Shown: one piece after another, positions 24,267 through 38,800 of the stretch
Position numbering within the stretch: position 1 is the first letter of the stretch
Layout of the letters: every line of letters begins with the position of its first letter
Assembly (NCBI GenBank): GCA_015956445.1
Contig: WIUZ02000003.1
Span: 310,001-374,000, forward strand
DNA length: 64,000 nt
Direction: 5' to 3'
DNA from: Thelephora terrestris
Taxonomy: Eukaryota; Basidiomycota; Agaricomycetes; Thelephorales; Thelephoraceae
The notes under the pieces: generated by a model
The model's database searches: none
Seen by the model: only the letters and a program-made list of their open reading frames with translations
What the model was told of the DNA's origin: nothing
Translations under genes and position numbers: made by a program

Positions 24267-24344
24267 TATATATAGGAAAGGTGTGGCGGAACGTCCTTCC
24301 TGAAGGACGGACGCGACACGGGTAATAAGCCATGGCCAAAAAAA
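24267..24344 (-). promoter_or_regulatory. M4 promoter: TATA, ACGT motif and a CCATGGCC block
   Basis: TATATATA lies at 24267-24274, GGACGTTCC (minus reading) at 24288-24296, and AGCCATGGCCAAAAAA begins at 24328 on the plus strand. Order and spacing match M5. Confidence 0.6.
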
Positions 24345-25249
24345 TGGACCGCCTCTAAAATGAAAAGTACATACAGATTGTACAGCCCCACAGTCCCGCA
24401 GGGGCGGGTGGCATATACGTACTCGAAGGGTTCGCCAACCAAGCAAGCCGCCTCGAATCGGCGAGGACGATGAGTAGGGTTGCCAGGATAGATAGAGAGG
24501 TGGGGAGAAAAGCAACTGTCGTGATATATCGCGCTAGGACCATCAAGCACAGGTTCTCTATACACTCGCACGTACAACCCCCGCAGACTTTGTTCTTTGT
24601 TGTCGGGTGCACAGGTCATTCTAGTGGAGAGCCCTTTGTTCAATGTCGCCGTTACGTCCAACGGAATCACCTCATCGGGTTGCCACCGAGAGAAGAGCAG
24701 GCAAACTTGTGCGAGATATCTCGACAGGAAAGCCGAGATGGATGCGGGGGGATGAAGTTCGTCAAATCCCAGGTCGGACGGCACGTCGCCATTGTAAAAA
24801 GGCTCAGGGACTAACGCCACAGGCCCCGTCACAACATTGACGCCGACAAGGTCCAGATCATTGGCTACTCGGAAGTGGATGACCTCCCCCCTCCAAAGTC
24901 GGGGCTGGATTCACTGGGCATAGTCCCACATCATCGGCGCTCGAAATATCCGACTCGGAGGTGAACAGATAACCCGCGAGCTCTTCAATGTTATATATTC
25001 TGTAATAATTTGTGCATAGCTGACCTAAAACCCAGATGAAAATGTCTACATATCGCCTCTTCTCTCTTCTATTTCAACTTCTCTGGAAAGCACTGGGTGA
25101 TCGCCCGTAGGATTCGGTAGAAAGATATCGAGAGTCCGCGCGATCCGATGGGGCAGTCATTGTCTCTGCGCCCTCAGTCCCCAGAGATCCGCTCATGCGA
25201 ACGCGTAGAGTGTAGCGCCACCCATTCAATTCTCTCGCCCACAGGGGTC
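24345..25249. other. No gene recognised
   Basis: Upstream flank of M4 and downstream flank of M6. Frames are short and overlapping. Confidence 0.35.
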
Positions 25250-26134
25250 TTACTCAGCAGAGCCGCTGGGTCGACCTTCGTGGATAATTTCCAAGGTGTC
25301 TTCCCCTTTGACCATCTTTATGGCTACCAACAGATCATACTTAGGGGGGAGGGTTAAGAATCAAAAGAAACCGTAAATTTCACGCACCCCGCTCCAGGCA
25401 GCGAACATGCTTCAATCTACCCTGTTCGCCCAAGACCCTGTGAAGCTCTTTAAACGCCAACCTTATTCTCTTTGCGCTTTCTCTGGTGTTGGACTGCGGT
25501 ACAGTGCCCCCTAGCCGCGCTATGGCTGGGGAGGAATTGAAGTGAATAAACGACTGACTCAAGAGCCGCCACCAAATACTCGCACCTTCGTTCAGCACCT
25601 TGAGGCTCGAATCTTTGTGCGAAAGGCCCATAGCTTCACGGAGCTCACTAATGTAGCGAGACTTTTGAGCGTTCAACTTCCGCCGCTTTTCTGGAGATTT
25701 TGGTCCATTCCCTGAGGACTGTCGGTTAAAAGGAAAGTCAACGTAAGTAAAATAGGCGGAGATGAGAGAGACTAGACGTCACATACTCCTTGCGGGGTCT
25801 GATGGTCCTCAACAACGTCGGGACAGACGCTAGTATCCCTGTCTGAGGAATGATCTTCACTAGCCGCAGTACCGAATAGTTGGATATCCTGAAACTAGAC
25901 TCTACGTCAACAACGCAAATCCAGGGATCGACTGGGCTTACGATATGCCAGTCTGGACAGAACGCTGGCGACGGTTGAGGTTGAGGGGGGGCGAGTAGGT
26001 GTTCAGGGATTTCTGAAGTCTGGAGGGCAGTCGGGAAGGCTCGTTCTGTGTTCAGTGCATTCATAAGCGTGTTGGGCTCCCAGTGGAACTGGGGGGGGGT
26101 CCCACTCCGTCGATTCGGTGGGATAGGGGTCCAT
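25250..26134 (-). CDS. Double helix-loop-helix-like protein M6
   Basis: Start at 26134: MDPYPTESTEWDPPP, resembling SEWDPS of M3. Later exons read: acidic SSDRDTSVCPDVVEDHQTP; module 1 EKRRKLNAQKSRYISELREA with LKVLNEAIARLGGTVPQ; module 2 SAKRIRLAFKELHRVLGEQG with LKHVRCLERAIKMVKGE; end IIHEGRPSGSAE, TAA at 25250. Module introns split the Ala codon as in M3. A run of C on the coding strand near 26090-26098 separates the N-terminal frame from the one that continues (FHWEPNTLMNALNTERAF), so the reading frame changes there. This is either a real slip in a homopolymer or an assembly error. TATA-like GGTATATAAC lies near 26250. Confidence 0.6.
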
Positions 26135-27032
26135 TGTACCTGTAGCCACGAGATTGCGAGATGAAAAGACAAGCGTGGGACGGAAATGAATGGCAAGGAA
26201 GAATGGGGTGGGAAGTCAGCGGTGTCTCCGGCGAACCCTCCTCCCTGTTATATACCCCATTAGAACTTACAATCTGCGCTGTCAAAGCGTAGGCAATACT
26301 TTTGGTACACCAAAACGCAATGTCTTGAAATGGTTCATGGAAGCCCAGACCATAGGCACCGGCTAGAGCCGAACTCTCGTCCAGGCCGCTGGGGGGGACA
26401 ACATTTCCAATTGACATATACGGGAATCATGGTAATGAAAAGGAGTTGCGTAGAATGCGAAAAGCAGCGGGGAGGGTGGGGGGAAACTGGTCCCGGGTGA
26501 TTGTATGCGTGCATACTATGGGCTGTATTGGTGGGGCACGAAGACATGGGTCTGGCGACAGCGTAGGTAGGGTAGACAGGGAGACAACCCTCAAGCAAAG
26601 AAACAATTTAGGTTCTGATCATCAAGATGGATCGTTCTGACCTCACCATAGCCGAGATCAAGAGATATGCCTGGCCTGCCCACCTACCGCAGTTGAGCCA
26701 GTAGAACCTCCCTTCGCTCTACAGACGCCGTTCGAGACCCCGCGTGATCGGAGAAAGATCCTCAGATCTTCAACTCGTTGGTCCGACGGTCGGACAACAG
26801 AGGGGCCACCGATGACTCAAGCGCTCGAATATGTGATGCCCGCGTGACTGTGGAATGGCCGCGGCTTGAACGATTGAATAGCCCTAGGAACGCAGAATTT
26901 TGGGGATAGAGCCGGTGTGTTCCCTCGCCCCCATTGCTTTGCATTTATGCTATAAGAGGACGTTTCCCTTACGGCGAGGTGGCTCATAATTCAGTTCATC
27001 GAGAAAACAATCAAGGAACAGCTCCAACTCAC
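26135..27032. other. No gene recognised
   Basis: Nothing beyond the M6 promoter region and short frames. Confidence 0.35.
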
Positions 27033-27135
27033 CTAGGGTCATTGATGATCTCGATCGACAGCCAGCTGCACAGCGTGTCATCTTTCGGAACGAGCCCGCG
27101 GAAGTTTCCAACCGAGGTGCTCGGTTTGGGAATGT
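27033..27135 (-). pseudogene. Orphan exon-like fragment
   Basis: The minus-strand frame reads FRGLVPKDDTLCSWLSIEI and INDPR and is followed by a good donor (AGG/GTGAGTTGG). No further exons are found. It is either a gene fragment or chance. Confidence 0.25.
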
Positions 27136-28144
27136 AGTTTGTTGGTTATGGCGGGCATCTGATCGGCGCGCAATTGGCAATCTAACAACCCATCTCTCCG
27201 CATGTCAGCAACCCTCCATCTCGAATAGTGCCACCCGAGCTTTCTAGACGCTAACTGCCCGCTACCAGTGGAAAATTGACTAGAATTTTGGTTTCCGATG
27301 CATCAATGTCGCTGAGTGAAGGAATACAAGGGGACCTTCTTCGCTGAAACGAGAAGGATCAGTTAGCACCACAACTGAATTAGCATCATGTCTAAAGATG
27401 CACCTGCGCCCAAATCACCACGTCATATTTTCCGCGGCGGATCGAGTTTACCGGTTGCTCTAGAGCATGGAACAAATCGTCGGAATGTCCTCACCACGGC
27501 GATGAACGGAGGGCTATCAAACAGATCACCGAGTCACTATCCGTGAGAGTCGAAATGTCTCCTCTCCTAGAAGGGCACCAATGACCGAGTTCCGCACCAA
27601 CCCTTGACAGGGCGGGGAAAGCCCCGATGGTCCTTCCATAAGTCCACCGTAAGTATCTGTGTGCAATTTCACGGTCTTACGGGCCGCCGCCCAGTCATCT
27701 AGTTCGTATTTTCGGCACGCTCAAAACCATTTCCTGCCACGGGTTGCAATTCGGAACGTCGCGCTCCACACACGCTGTATAGCCCCGATATTCCACATAC
27801 CGGTTGCCCCACGTACACTGCCTGGACCCGATTATGCAGGGGCTGCCAGACCGCAAGGAGATAAGAATGATGTGAGGGATTCGCAGGAACGTCCACGGGC
27901 CAAATGGGGAAAGCCCAGACAAATTACTGGGTCAATGGGATCGTCCGACTCGAGACTGTTGATTTGGCAAGAATACCCATTAATCAAGATCGCGCTGTGC
28001 GGCCGGAACCATCACTCCAGTTTGAGAAACGAGGAAAGAAAGGAGACGCTGAGGAAAAGGACGTCGATGATCCGCAAGAGACATGGGTTTTTCGACGCAC
28101 GTTGAGAATGTATTTGAAGACGAAACAACAGGGTAGTCAACGTC
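27136..28144. other. No gene recognised
   Basis: Overlapping short frames only. This is the downstream flank of the oxidoreductase gene. Confidence 0.35.
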
Positions 28145-29341
28145 TCATGGTAGGATAACAATGCGGTCCTGTGACCTCGTCGTCACCGCCGACAATGCTT
28201 TATGAACCTCGTTGAGCTCCTTCATCGACACGGTCCCGACCTTCTTCGGGGGTTCTATTGACCCGTTATCGTACTTCCCCGACAAGTAATCCAGCATCTC
28301 CTTCACCTCGGTTTCGTTCATGATGCTGGACTTGAGACCCTTCATGACGAGAGACTTCATGTAGAACGTGCGAAGATCTATGTTGAACCGCCCGTCAGAA
28401 CGATGGACGGCCATGACGACGACGCGACCCTGGTCCCGCATGGCTTTGAGAGCGTCGTTGAGAGGGTCTTCGTACCCCGCACAGTCGACCATAACGTCGA
28501 TCTTTCCAAAGTCGCCGGAAGTTTTCAAGGCGGTTGAGATGGCAGTAGCGTCAGGGAGGGCGATGGGCTTGAGACCCGAAGGCGGGTCGGATGGGGCAGT
28601 GCGATAGGTGCCATATATGTTCGTTACGCCTTTCTCTTTGAGGAGCTGGATAACACTGGAGCCGATCCCACCTCTAGCACCTGCCGAACGTTAAGCACTT
28701 GAAAACGCGTGGGGTGGGAGTGTAGAGCTACCGATGACAAGAACGTTATCCGTCGGCTTTACTTCAGAAAGACGGTTTACAGCGATCCATGCGCACACCA
28801 GGGAGAGACCCAGGCTTGCTGCTTGCGGATGGGTCAAGACTTTAGGTTTCTTGCTAAGTTCCGCCACCTTCACTTTCGTGAACCTGAAAATAGCAGTGAG
28901 CGCCACGCGAAAGGATTTCTCTGAGCGAAAACTGCGAGAAATTTACTCTGCGTAGGATCCATCGAAGGCGAAACCTCTGGCACCCCCAGTCCCCCAGACT
29001 TCCTTTCCAACCCATTCCTTAGCGGTCTCGTCGAAAACGTCAACTACCTCTCCGGAGAAATCTCGACCAGGAATACGAGGTACTGTGGTGATTGGGATCC
29101 AACCTTGGATCCCAACGCTATCTGACTGGACACAGCTATCAGTTGGCATAGCACACAGCAAGAAGCGGGATTGTTCGAGAGAAAAGCTCGTCAAACTTAC
29201 GCCGTTTACGCCCGCCGCTTTGACCCTGATCAAGGCTTCGCCAGTGGAAAGGGAAGGTTTTGAAACCTGCTCGAGCTTGAGCACGGATTCGATGGCACCC
29301 TTTTGTGCGAAACGGAGAGCGTTCATGGTGGTCCTGAGCAT
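28145..29341 (-). CDS. MDR-superfamily quinone oxidoreductase / zinc-less alcohol dehydrogenase
   Basis: Four exons with three short introns give a complete protein of roughly 340 residues. Landmarks in order: N-terminal MNALRFAQKGAIESVLKLEQ; AAGVNG-SDSVG (the GVNxSD motif of the family); TVPRIPGRDFSGEVVDVFDE; nucleotide-binding VLVIGARGGIGSSVIQLLKE; C-terminal FNIDLRTFYMKSLVMKGLKS; end RIVILP. The structural-zinc cysteine cluster of classical alcohol dehydrogenases is not seen, so it belongs with the quinone-oxidoreductase/zeta-crystallin type, reducing quinones or enals with NADPH in the cytosol. Two decayed relics of the same gene lie at 19.7 and 14.6 kb. The start could be 29341 or the ATG 15 bp later; a TATA box sits just upstream. 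Confidence 0.8.
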
Positions 29342-29372
29342 AGATGCGTAAGGGAGAGAATTGATGCCATGG

Positions 29373-29380
29373 TTTTATAT
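29373..29380 (-). promoter_or_regulatory. TATA box of the oxidoreductase gene
   Basis: ATATAAAA on the minus strand lies about 32 bp before the first ATG (29341), implying a very short leader or use of the second ATG. Confidence 0.5.
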
Positions 29381-29725
29381 CGTTCACTTCGCGTTCAACT
29401 TCTTGATATTGTTGGAAATTTCCGTTTATAGGTTGTCACGTGCAATTTCCCACGGTCCTGGCCAACTGTGGCTGAGAGTTGGAACAAGGTCTCACACCGA
29501 CGGCCATTGTCGGAATCCTCAACTTCCCGAATCATAGTGGGTACCGGCGAATGGTGTCCACGTCCGGGGATGGATTGACAAACAGGGTTCTCTCGACCAC
29601 GTTCCAACAGGCTGCGTGATCTGCTTGATCTGTCTGATCTGTTGGTCGTTTCATGGCTTTCCTCGCGAACTTCCGAGCTCTCTGACCGACTCTTTGGAGA
29701 TAGCTCTACGACGGATACAAGCGTA

Positions 29726-32457
<2,732 letters not shown>

Positions 32458-32631
32458 AATATACCGCGGGACACGGTTTAATAAAGAGTCCACTAAGTGA
32501 CTATGCGCATATAAATACTAACATGTTGTAGAATAGCTACGCGTCACGATCACTGTCGTCTCTCGTTAGTTGAAGATCGGGGCTATCGTTGCACGCTGCC
32601 CAGAACCCTCAGTCACTACATCCAACACAGA

Positions 32632-34470
32632 TCACGGAAATGGGGAACGAACGATGACCCGTTTGGCCCGCTTGAGCCGATCCAAAAAGGATTTCTTGCC
32701 CTTAGCACGGACCTTGGGCAAGCATCGGTCAGTTTCGGTAGGAGATATCGGGCCCTCGGAGCTTTCGCCTACATCTGATCCGTTCTTTGATGAGCGGCTG
32801 GTTTGGGTTGTAGAACGCTTCTTCCCGGGTGTGCCCTTCTCTTTGGCTTCGGATATATCATCCTGACCGATGCGATCGTACGAATGAGCGGTGGTATCGG
32901 ATGATGGAGAATGAACGTCTGTTCCAAAACCGCGAGAAGCTGATATAACGCGTCAAATCAGACTATCAGTGATTTGTACAAGTACATGTGACTTGACTTA
33001 CAAGATCGATTTGTGAAAAACGAGCTTCGAGAGTCGACAGAATTCTGCCTACCGGGGTCATCCAGCTGAGCTTCGGCACCCAACGCAGAGTCAGTGGTCT
33101 TCCTCTCCCCAGTAATGTCGCAAAACGTCCCTAGGATTTTTGAGATGTCTGGCCTCTTTGTCCTATCCTCCCTCCACGTCTCCTGCAAGAGGTTCCAAAT
33201 GTCCTCCGTCATCCCAATCGCCTCCGCGTTCTCCGGCTTGATGGGGCGCACGCCTGAGATGATGGGAAGGATGATCTCTAACTCTTTCTTCGGAAAGAAC
33301 GGCCATTTCCCCGTCAAGACCTGATACACCGTCATGCCCAATGCGTAGATATCCGCCTCCTTAGATGGAACCCCTTTATCAAGGCCGAATTTTGGCGGAG
33401 CGAGGAGCTCTGGAGCCATGAAAGATACTGTGCCGTCTTCTGCACTCGACGCCTTCGCCGAAATCGTTGACACACGCGTGAAACCAAGGTCTGCGAGGAT
33501 GGCCCTTGGCGGAGTGGTATCAGCGATGAGGACGTTTGGCTGGGGGTGGGATGAGTTCATGATTAGACGTTCGCACGAGTAAGAGAGCCTACCCCTTTGA
33601 TATCTCCGTGCGCGATGTTGCAACTGTGGAGATATTTGACTCCTTTGATCACACACAAAAGCTAAATAGCGGCAGAGCGTTGAGTGATGTGACGGTTGGC
33701 GCTGGGAGAATATTTAAGCTTACCAGACGTAACCGATTCGCATCGGGGAATCGCAACAAATACTCGGTGATGTTTCCCTTATCCATCCAAGGTGTGACGA
33801 TAGCTGGTACATCGTTGTGGTAGAACACGCCTTGGAACGTGAGGATATATGGACACGACACGTGTTTCCAGAGGATCGCCTCCTTGCAAAAACGCTGTAT
33901 CCAGTAATGTCAGTGTGAAACGCGGGCCATTTCAACCCACTCACCTTCTTGAGTACCATCGGAGTCTCCTGGCCTGAACTCCTCAAGACCTTTACCGCGA
34001 CAGTGTCGTCGTTCCGTTTTCCAATATAGACGTTGGCACATGTTCCGGATGTATGGGGCTCGCTTTTAGGTACCACCGTACTTGGGTCAATCCAGTATGA
34101 ACGAGGGAGGTATTGGCATCGACGAGAAAGTCTCGAGATGGTGGAAAATACCCTTGAGCGTGTTTCAATATCTTTGGCCCTAAACGGATTGGAAGAGATA
34201 ATCTACAGCGTGATAAGTGTTTGACGTACAGGAGTCCGATCCAAATTCGCTCACCTTGTCAAGACACTCAATCACCAGGACCGCAACATCGCCGGTCAGC
34301 GATAGGATCTCATTTCGTTGAGAATCGTCGTCAAGCGCTCCCGTCAACTTTTTGACGAGATCTTCCAAATCGAGATCCCCGGCCTCAAGCAGCTCTACGC
34401 TAGGGAGGGAGAGTACAATGTCTGGGAATTCCGTTTGAAGACCACGGATAGAGGAGGGTAAAAGGTCATG
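32632..34470 (-). CDS. TKL-like kinase K1 with basic C-terminal tail
   Basis: Landmarks in order: helical N-terminal region DIVLSLPSVELLEAGDLDL ... VAVLVIECLDK; DIETRSRVFSTISRLSRR; kinase N-lobe GTCANVYIGKRNDDTVAVKV (ATP Lys kept, Gly loop weak); RFCKEAILWKHVSCPYILTF; HGD loop CNIAHGDIKGPNVLI; DLG in ADLGFTRV; MAPELLAPPKFGLDKGVPSK; ADIYALGMTVYQVLTGKWPF. A last exon adds a Ser/Lys-rich tail ending KKSFLDRLKRAKRV and stop at 32632. Coding sequence further 5' (to about 34950) is clearly related to K2 but has indels that shift frame, so the true start is unresolved. HGD in place of HRD is common in this fungal family; activity is possible. Tail-to-tail with the helicase gene. Confidence 0.65.
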
Positions 34471-34599
34471 CTTCAGATATTTGAATGTGATTTGAGCTCA
34501 TGAAGGGGGGCGTACTGGAGATAGCAGGTGAAGGCATTATGTAGGGGGCGGGCAGTGAGGTGCGGTGAATGGTGGGACACAACTAGGATACAGCGCTCG

Positions 34600-35600
34600 G
34601 CGACGTTCAATCGTTGTTGGAGGTAGTGTTAATAGGATCGAGAACCACGAGGCGTCCTATCTGTGCAACACGCTTGGGCCGCGCGGCGAACTGGCGCTTC
34701 TGCCGGGGAGCAGTACAGTTGTGAGTAGGGATCCAAAGTAGATTCGTCCTTCTGGCAGGTAGAACTTTTAATTGGTTGTACCTCCGCATGACAGACCGAG
34801 GACGCTACAAAGTTGCGGCTCAGCCCCAGACCTTGCCACTCCCGAGCTGCTAGCACCAAGTCGGAAATGCGATTTTCGGTGATTTCCGTGAGGCGGGAAC
34901 GGTTGGTATATAGGTTATAAGTTTCATGGTGCCGCTTGTATGTAAGCATCACTGAACCTCCCTTGGTCGTCTGGGAATGCAGTCGGACTTTGCAGATGGT
35001 GGAATCTGCTCTAGAGGTTCGGATTAACCCGACCGAATCACCCTCTGCCGATCACCGTGCCGTCACGGAACGCGGGGACATAAATTAGCACAGAACAGTC
35101 GACTTCGCACGACACGATTCCGCGAGCTCCCCAACAGTCGGAAACGGCTGGACCGGAGGCCATTCTCACTGCTCCTCACGGGGTCTGCTCAACCGGACAA
35201 TGCTCTCGGTCACGCAGAAGTGTGAATTCCTTGTCACCGTGACGGGCCTTACGCCCTTCTTTTTCTTCACGGCTATCCTTCAAATTATGATCTACGCCGG
35301 TCCACGTTCGGACCCCTCGGATACTCATTCACCTCTTGCGCTCCCTCCCAGATTCACAGAACAACAAGACCCACCCTCTCTCTCTCTCGGTAGACAACAA
35401 TCTAGCTCTTCGACTGTATTTTTACGGAACTTGTCGGATGTAATCCTCGTTCCATCCCTCTCCCTTGGGTTCTTCATCCTGACGACTGTTGTGGAGACTG
35501 CGCGACCGGGCTGCGCTCCCCAGCGAAAGAAATCCCAGGGAAGGGTTTTTTCCCCGTCGTGGATGACCAACGCGCCTCCCTAACGCTTGATGAGGCTATA
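34600..35600. repeat. Duplicated 5' part of the kinase array, K1 copy
   Basis: Matches 39470-40470 in the same order: CTCGATCCTATYAAC, TGCAAAGTYCGRCTGCATTC, and upstream the TCGACTGTATTTTTACGGAA / TCGACTGCATGTTTGCGGAA block. This shows that promoter and N-terminal exons were duplicated together with the kinase. Confidence 0.6.
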
Positions 35601-35894
35601 CCGATATTGAACAAATCGGCGGTGATCACACGTATACGCAGTAGTTTCCCAAGTCGACGAACTCCCCTCGAGTGCCTGGAAAAGCCAATCGCATGAAACT
35701 AGTAGAGAACTCCTCCAAAGGCACAGGTAGTTCTGAAGGAGGGAAGCAGCCGAAATAAATTATCATAAAGCAAGCATTGGGTACACAGGTAAGACCCCAT
35801 CAGCCCCAGAAAGTGCTGCCGGGTCGAAGCAAGGTGGAGGAGGAGGTTGTGAAATGGATCCAATAGAATATTACTCTAACCCGGTGTCTCATCA

Positions 35895-38800
35895 CTAGTC
35901 CACATCGTACGCTGCCGGCGCGGGTGAGACGCGTTGTTGAGAGGCGATAAGCGACAGATTTGCAGACTCTTCTTGTGTGGCTGCGGGCAACCTATTCGCA
36001 GGATCTTCTTGTGCAGTGGTAGGTAAGGTATTTGCGCGATCTTCTTGCGTGATAACAGGTGGGATATTCGTATAATTGTCTTGTAGGGCGGTGTACGGAA
36101 TATTCTCAGGATCTTGCCCGTCGACGAGGACGGCGGGTACCGTTTTGCGGCCGAAGAGAGCAAGGAGTTCTACCGGGAATCAATTGGGTCAGCCGTAAGG
36201 AACGAGTAATTAGGATGATGTGTTTACTTCTCTTTACGATTTGCTGCAGTCTTCTGATCCATTTCCATTTCCTTGGGGGAGTTTCGAGGTGTGGGTTTGT
36301 GTGGGATGAGCTATTACCAGAGGGACCACGGGTGAACACAACAGGACCTTTGAGAAGGCGTTACGTCATTCCCACGAAACATATGAGGCGACGGGAAGGA
36401 CATACATGATCGTCGATGCGCACAGTCAGTGTCCCTGGGAGTAAAGAGCCAATCATCTGGCGGTCCTTGGGTATAGACAGGAATCCCTTCAAAATTTTGG
36501 AACTCAACAGCCATGGAATGGGTACAATGAGGGGGACATACACGCTGGCGCAGGCATACATTCAGGACCCCATTTGATAATTTCCTCCGTTTCCGTATAC
36601 ACGATCATAGACTTCAGAAAGTAGAACCGGAGGGGCCAAAGCATTTTCAGAACTCCGCCTTGGCGATAAACGAGGGAAAATTTGCAAAGCACATCAACCA
36701 CCTCACTCACTCCGTCCGTCCCGTGAAAGATCCCCTCCAATTGGCGTTCCATGATTCCAGACTGGAAGTTGAAGCATGCAATTGCCCCGAGTACATCCCG
36801 AGCCTTGGTCCCTAGCTCTTCGATCCTCGGAAAGCGAAACACCGGCTCAATGGCGACTTTCAGCATTTCGTAATAGTTCGATCTCAACGCGCTTTTTCGG
36901 TCATCCCAGGCCTTCAAGAGCATCTCTTCGTCCCAACCATTTTCGCGTGCGTGCTTCGCAAGCAGTCCAATAGTTAACTGGTGGAAGTCGAGTTCCGCAA
37001 TAAGGGAGTCCAGCACAGGCGTTCTGCTGAAGTTGCAGAGACTGTAGAAGATCTCTCGTGCGCCATCCTCGGGGGGAGTTGGTACTTCTACCCGGTGGAA
37101 ACCATGAATTCTGGGTACACCCTGCTGGTAGTCAGCAGGCAAACATGCTCATAGCTACCAAATTCTTCTATCCTTGCATATATCTCCTCAGCATCGGGTA
37201 CGAGTGGGTCGAGGGCAAGGTCCACGCCGTCGAGCAACAACATGAGCGGAGGAGAGGACTGGAGGTACGAGTGAAGTTGTGTTGGATTGGTGTGGATTGT
37301 GTCAGATAGGCGCTCCATGAAACCCTCCAGCGAGTTCGAGAGGTCATCACAGCGCATGAAGTAACGCTTTTCACCGAACTTGGCTCTGGTTCGGCCGTGG
37401 TCTAGGACATTGCGGGCCACGAATGACTTTACGATGCCCATCGACCCGAAAAGAGCGACCGATACGACCTGATCGGTGAGATCCAATATCTCGCTCATGA
37501 TTTGAGGAGACCGTTTGGTGGACGCGTCCAGTTGTGTTTCAAATGACAAAATTTTCGAAAACGAGCTCCGAGAGCCGACAGAATTCTGCCTACTGGCATC
37601 ATCCAGTTGGGGTTCGGCAGTACCCATCAGAGAGTCAGTGGTCTTCCTCTCCGGGCCCTCGGATGTTTTGCCTACATCTGGTCTGTTCTTTGCTGAGTGG
37701 CTAGTTTGGGTTTCAAACGGCTTCTTCCCGGGTGTGGCCTTCTCCTTGGCCTCGGATATCTCGTCCTGACCGAGGTGCACGTACGAATGAGCGATGGAGT
37801 CGGATGAAGAATTCAGGTCTGTAACAGAACCACTAGAAGCTTATACAACGCGTCAAATCAGACTATCAGTGATTTATAAAAGTACATGTGACTTGACTTA
37901 CAAGATCGATATAGGCGGAGCGGGCTTCGGGGGTCGACAAAATTATGCCTACCGGGGGCATCCAGTTGAATGGTCTTCCTCTCCCCAGTAATGTCGCAAA
38001 ACGTCCATAGAATTTTTGAGATGTCTGGCCTCGTTGTCCTATCCTCCCTCCAAGTCTCCTGCAAGAGGCTCCAAATATCCTCCGTCATCCCGATCCCCTC
38101 AGCGTTCTCCGGCTTGGAAGGACGCGCACCTGAGACGATGGGAAAGAAGATATTCAGTCCTTTCGTCGGAAAAAACGGCGATTTTCCCGTCAAAACCTGA
38201 TACACCGTCATGCCCAAAGCGTAGATGTCTGCCTCTTTGGATGGAACCCCGTTTTCAAGCCCGAATTTTTGCGGAACGAGGAGCTCTGGGGCCATAAAAG
38301 ATACTGTGTCTTCTTCTTCCATCGGTGTCTTCGTCAAAATCGCCGCCACACGCGTGAAACCAAGGTCCGCGAGCATGGCCCTTGGCGGAGTGGAATCAGA
38401 GATGAGGACGTTTGACTGGAAATGGGATGGGTTCGTACTAGCTAGACTTTCACACAAGTAAGAGGGCTTACCCCTTTGATATCTCCGTGCGCGATGTTGC
38501 AACTGTGGAGATATCTGACTCCTTTGAACACACACGAAAGCTAAATAGTGGCAGAGCGTTGAGTGATGTAACAGTTTGCACTGGGAGAAGACCTAAGCTT
38601 ACCAGACGTAACCGATTCGCATCGGGACATCTCACCAGAAACTCGGTGACGTTTCCATCGGCCATCCAAGGCGTGACGGTCGCTAGTAAGCCGTTGTGGT
38701 AGAACACGCCTTGGAACGTGAGGATATACGGACACGACACGTGTTTCCAGATGAGCGCCTCCTTGCAAAAACGCTGTATTCAGTCAAGTCAGTCAGCGTC

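Noticed and set aside
36361-36561. Alternative frame for the K2 exon (SKILKGFLSIPKDRQ)
   Set aside because: It reads like protein but does not lead into the acidic repeat frame that runs to the stop at 35895. Kept only as an uncertainty in the K2 entry.
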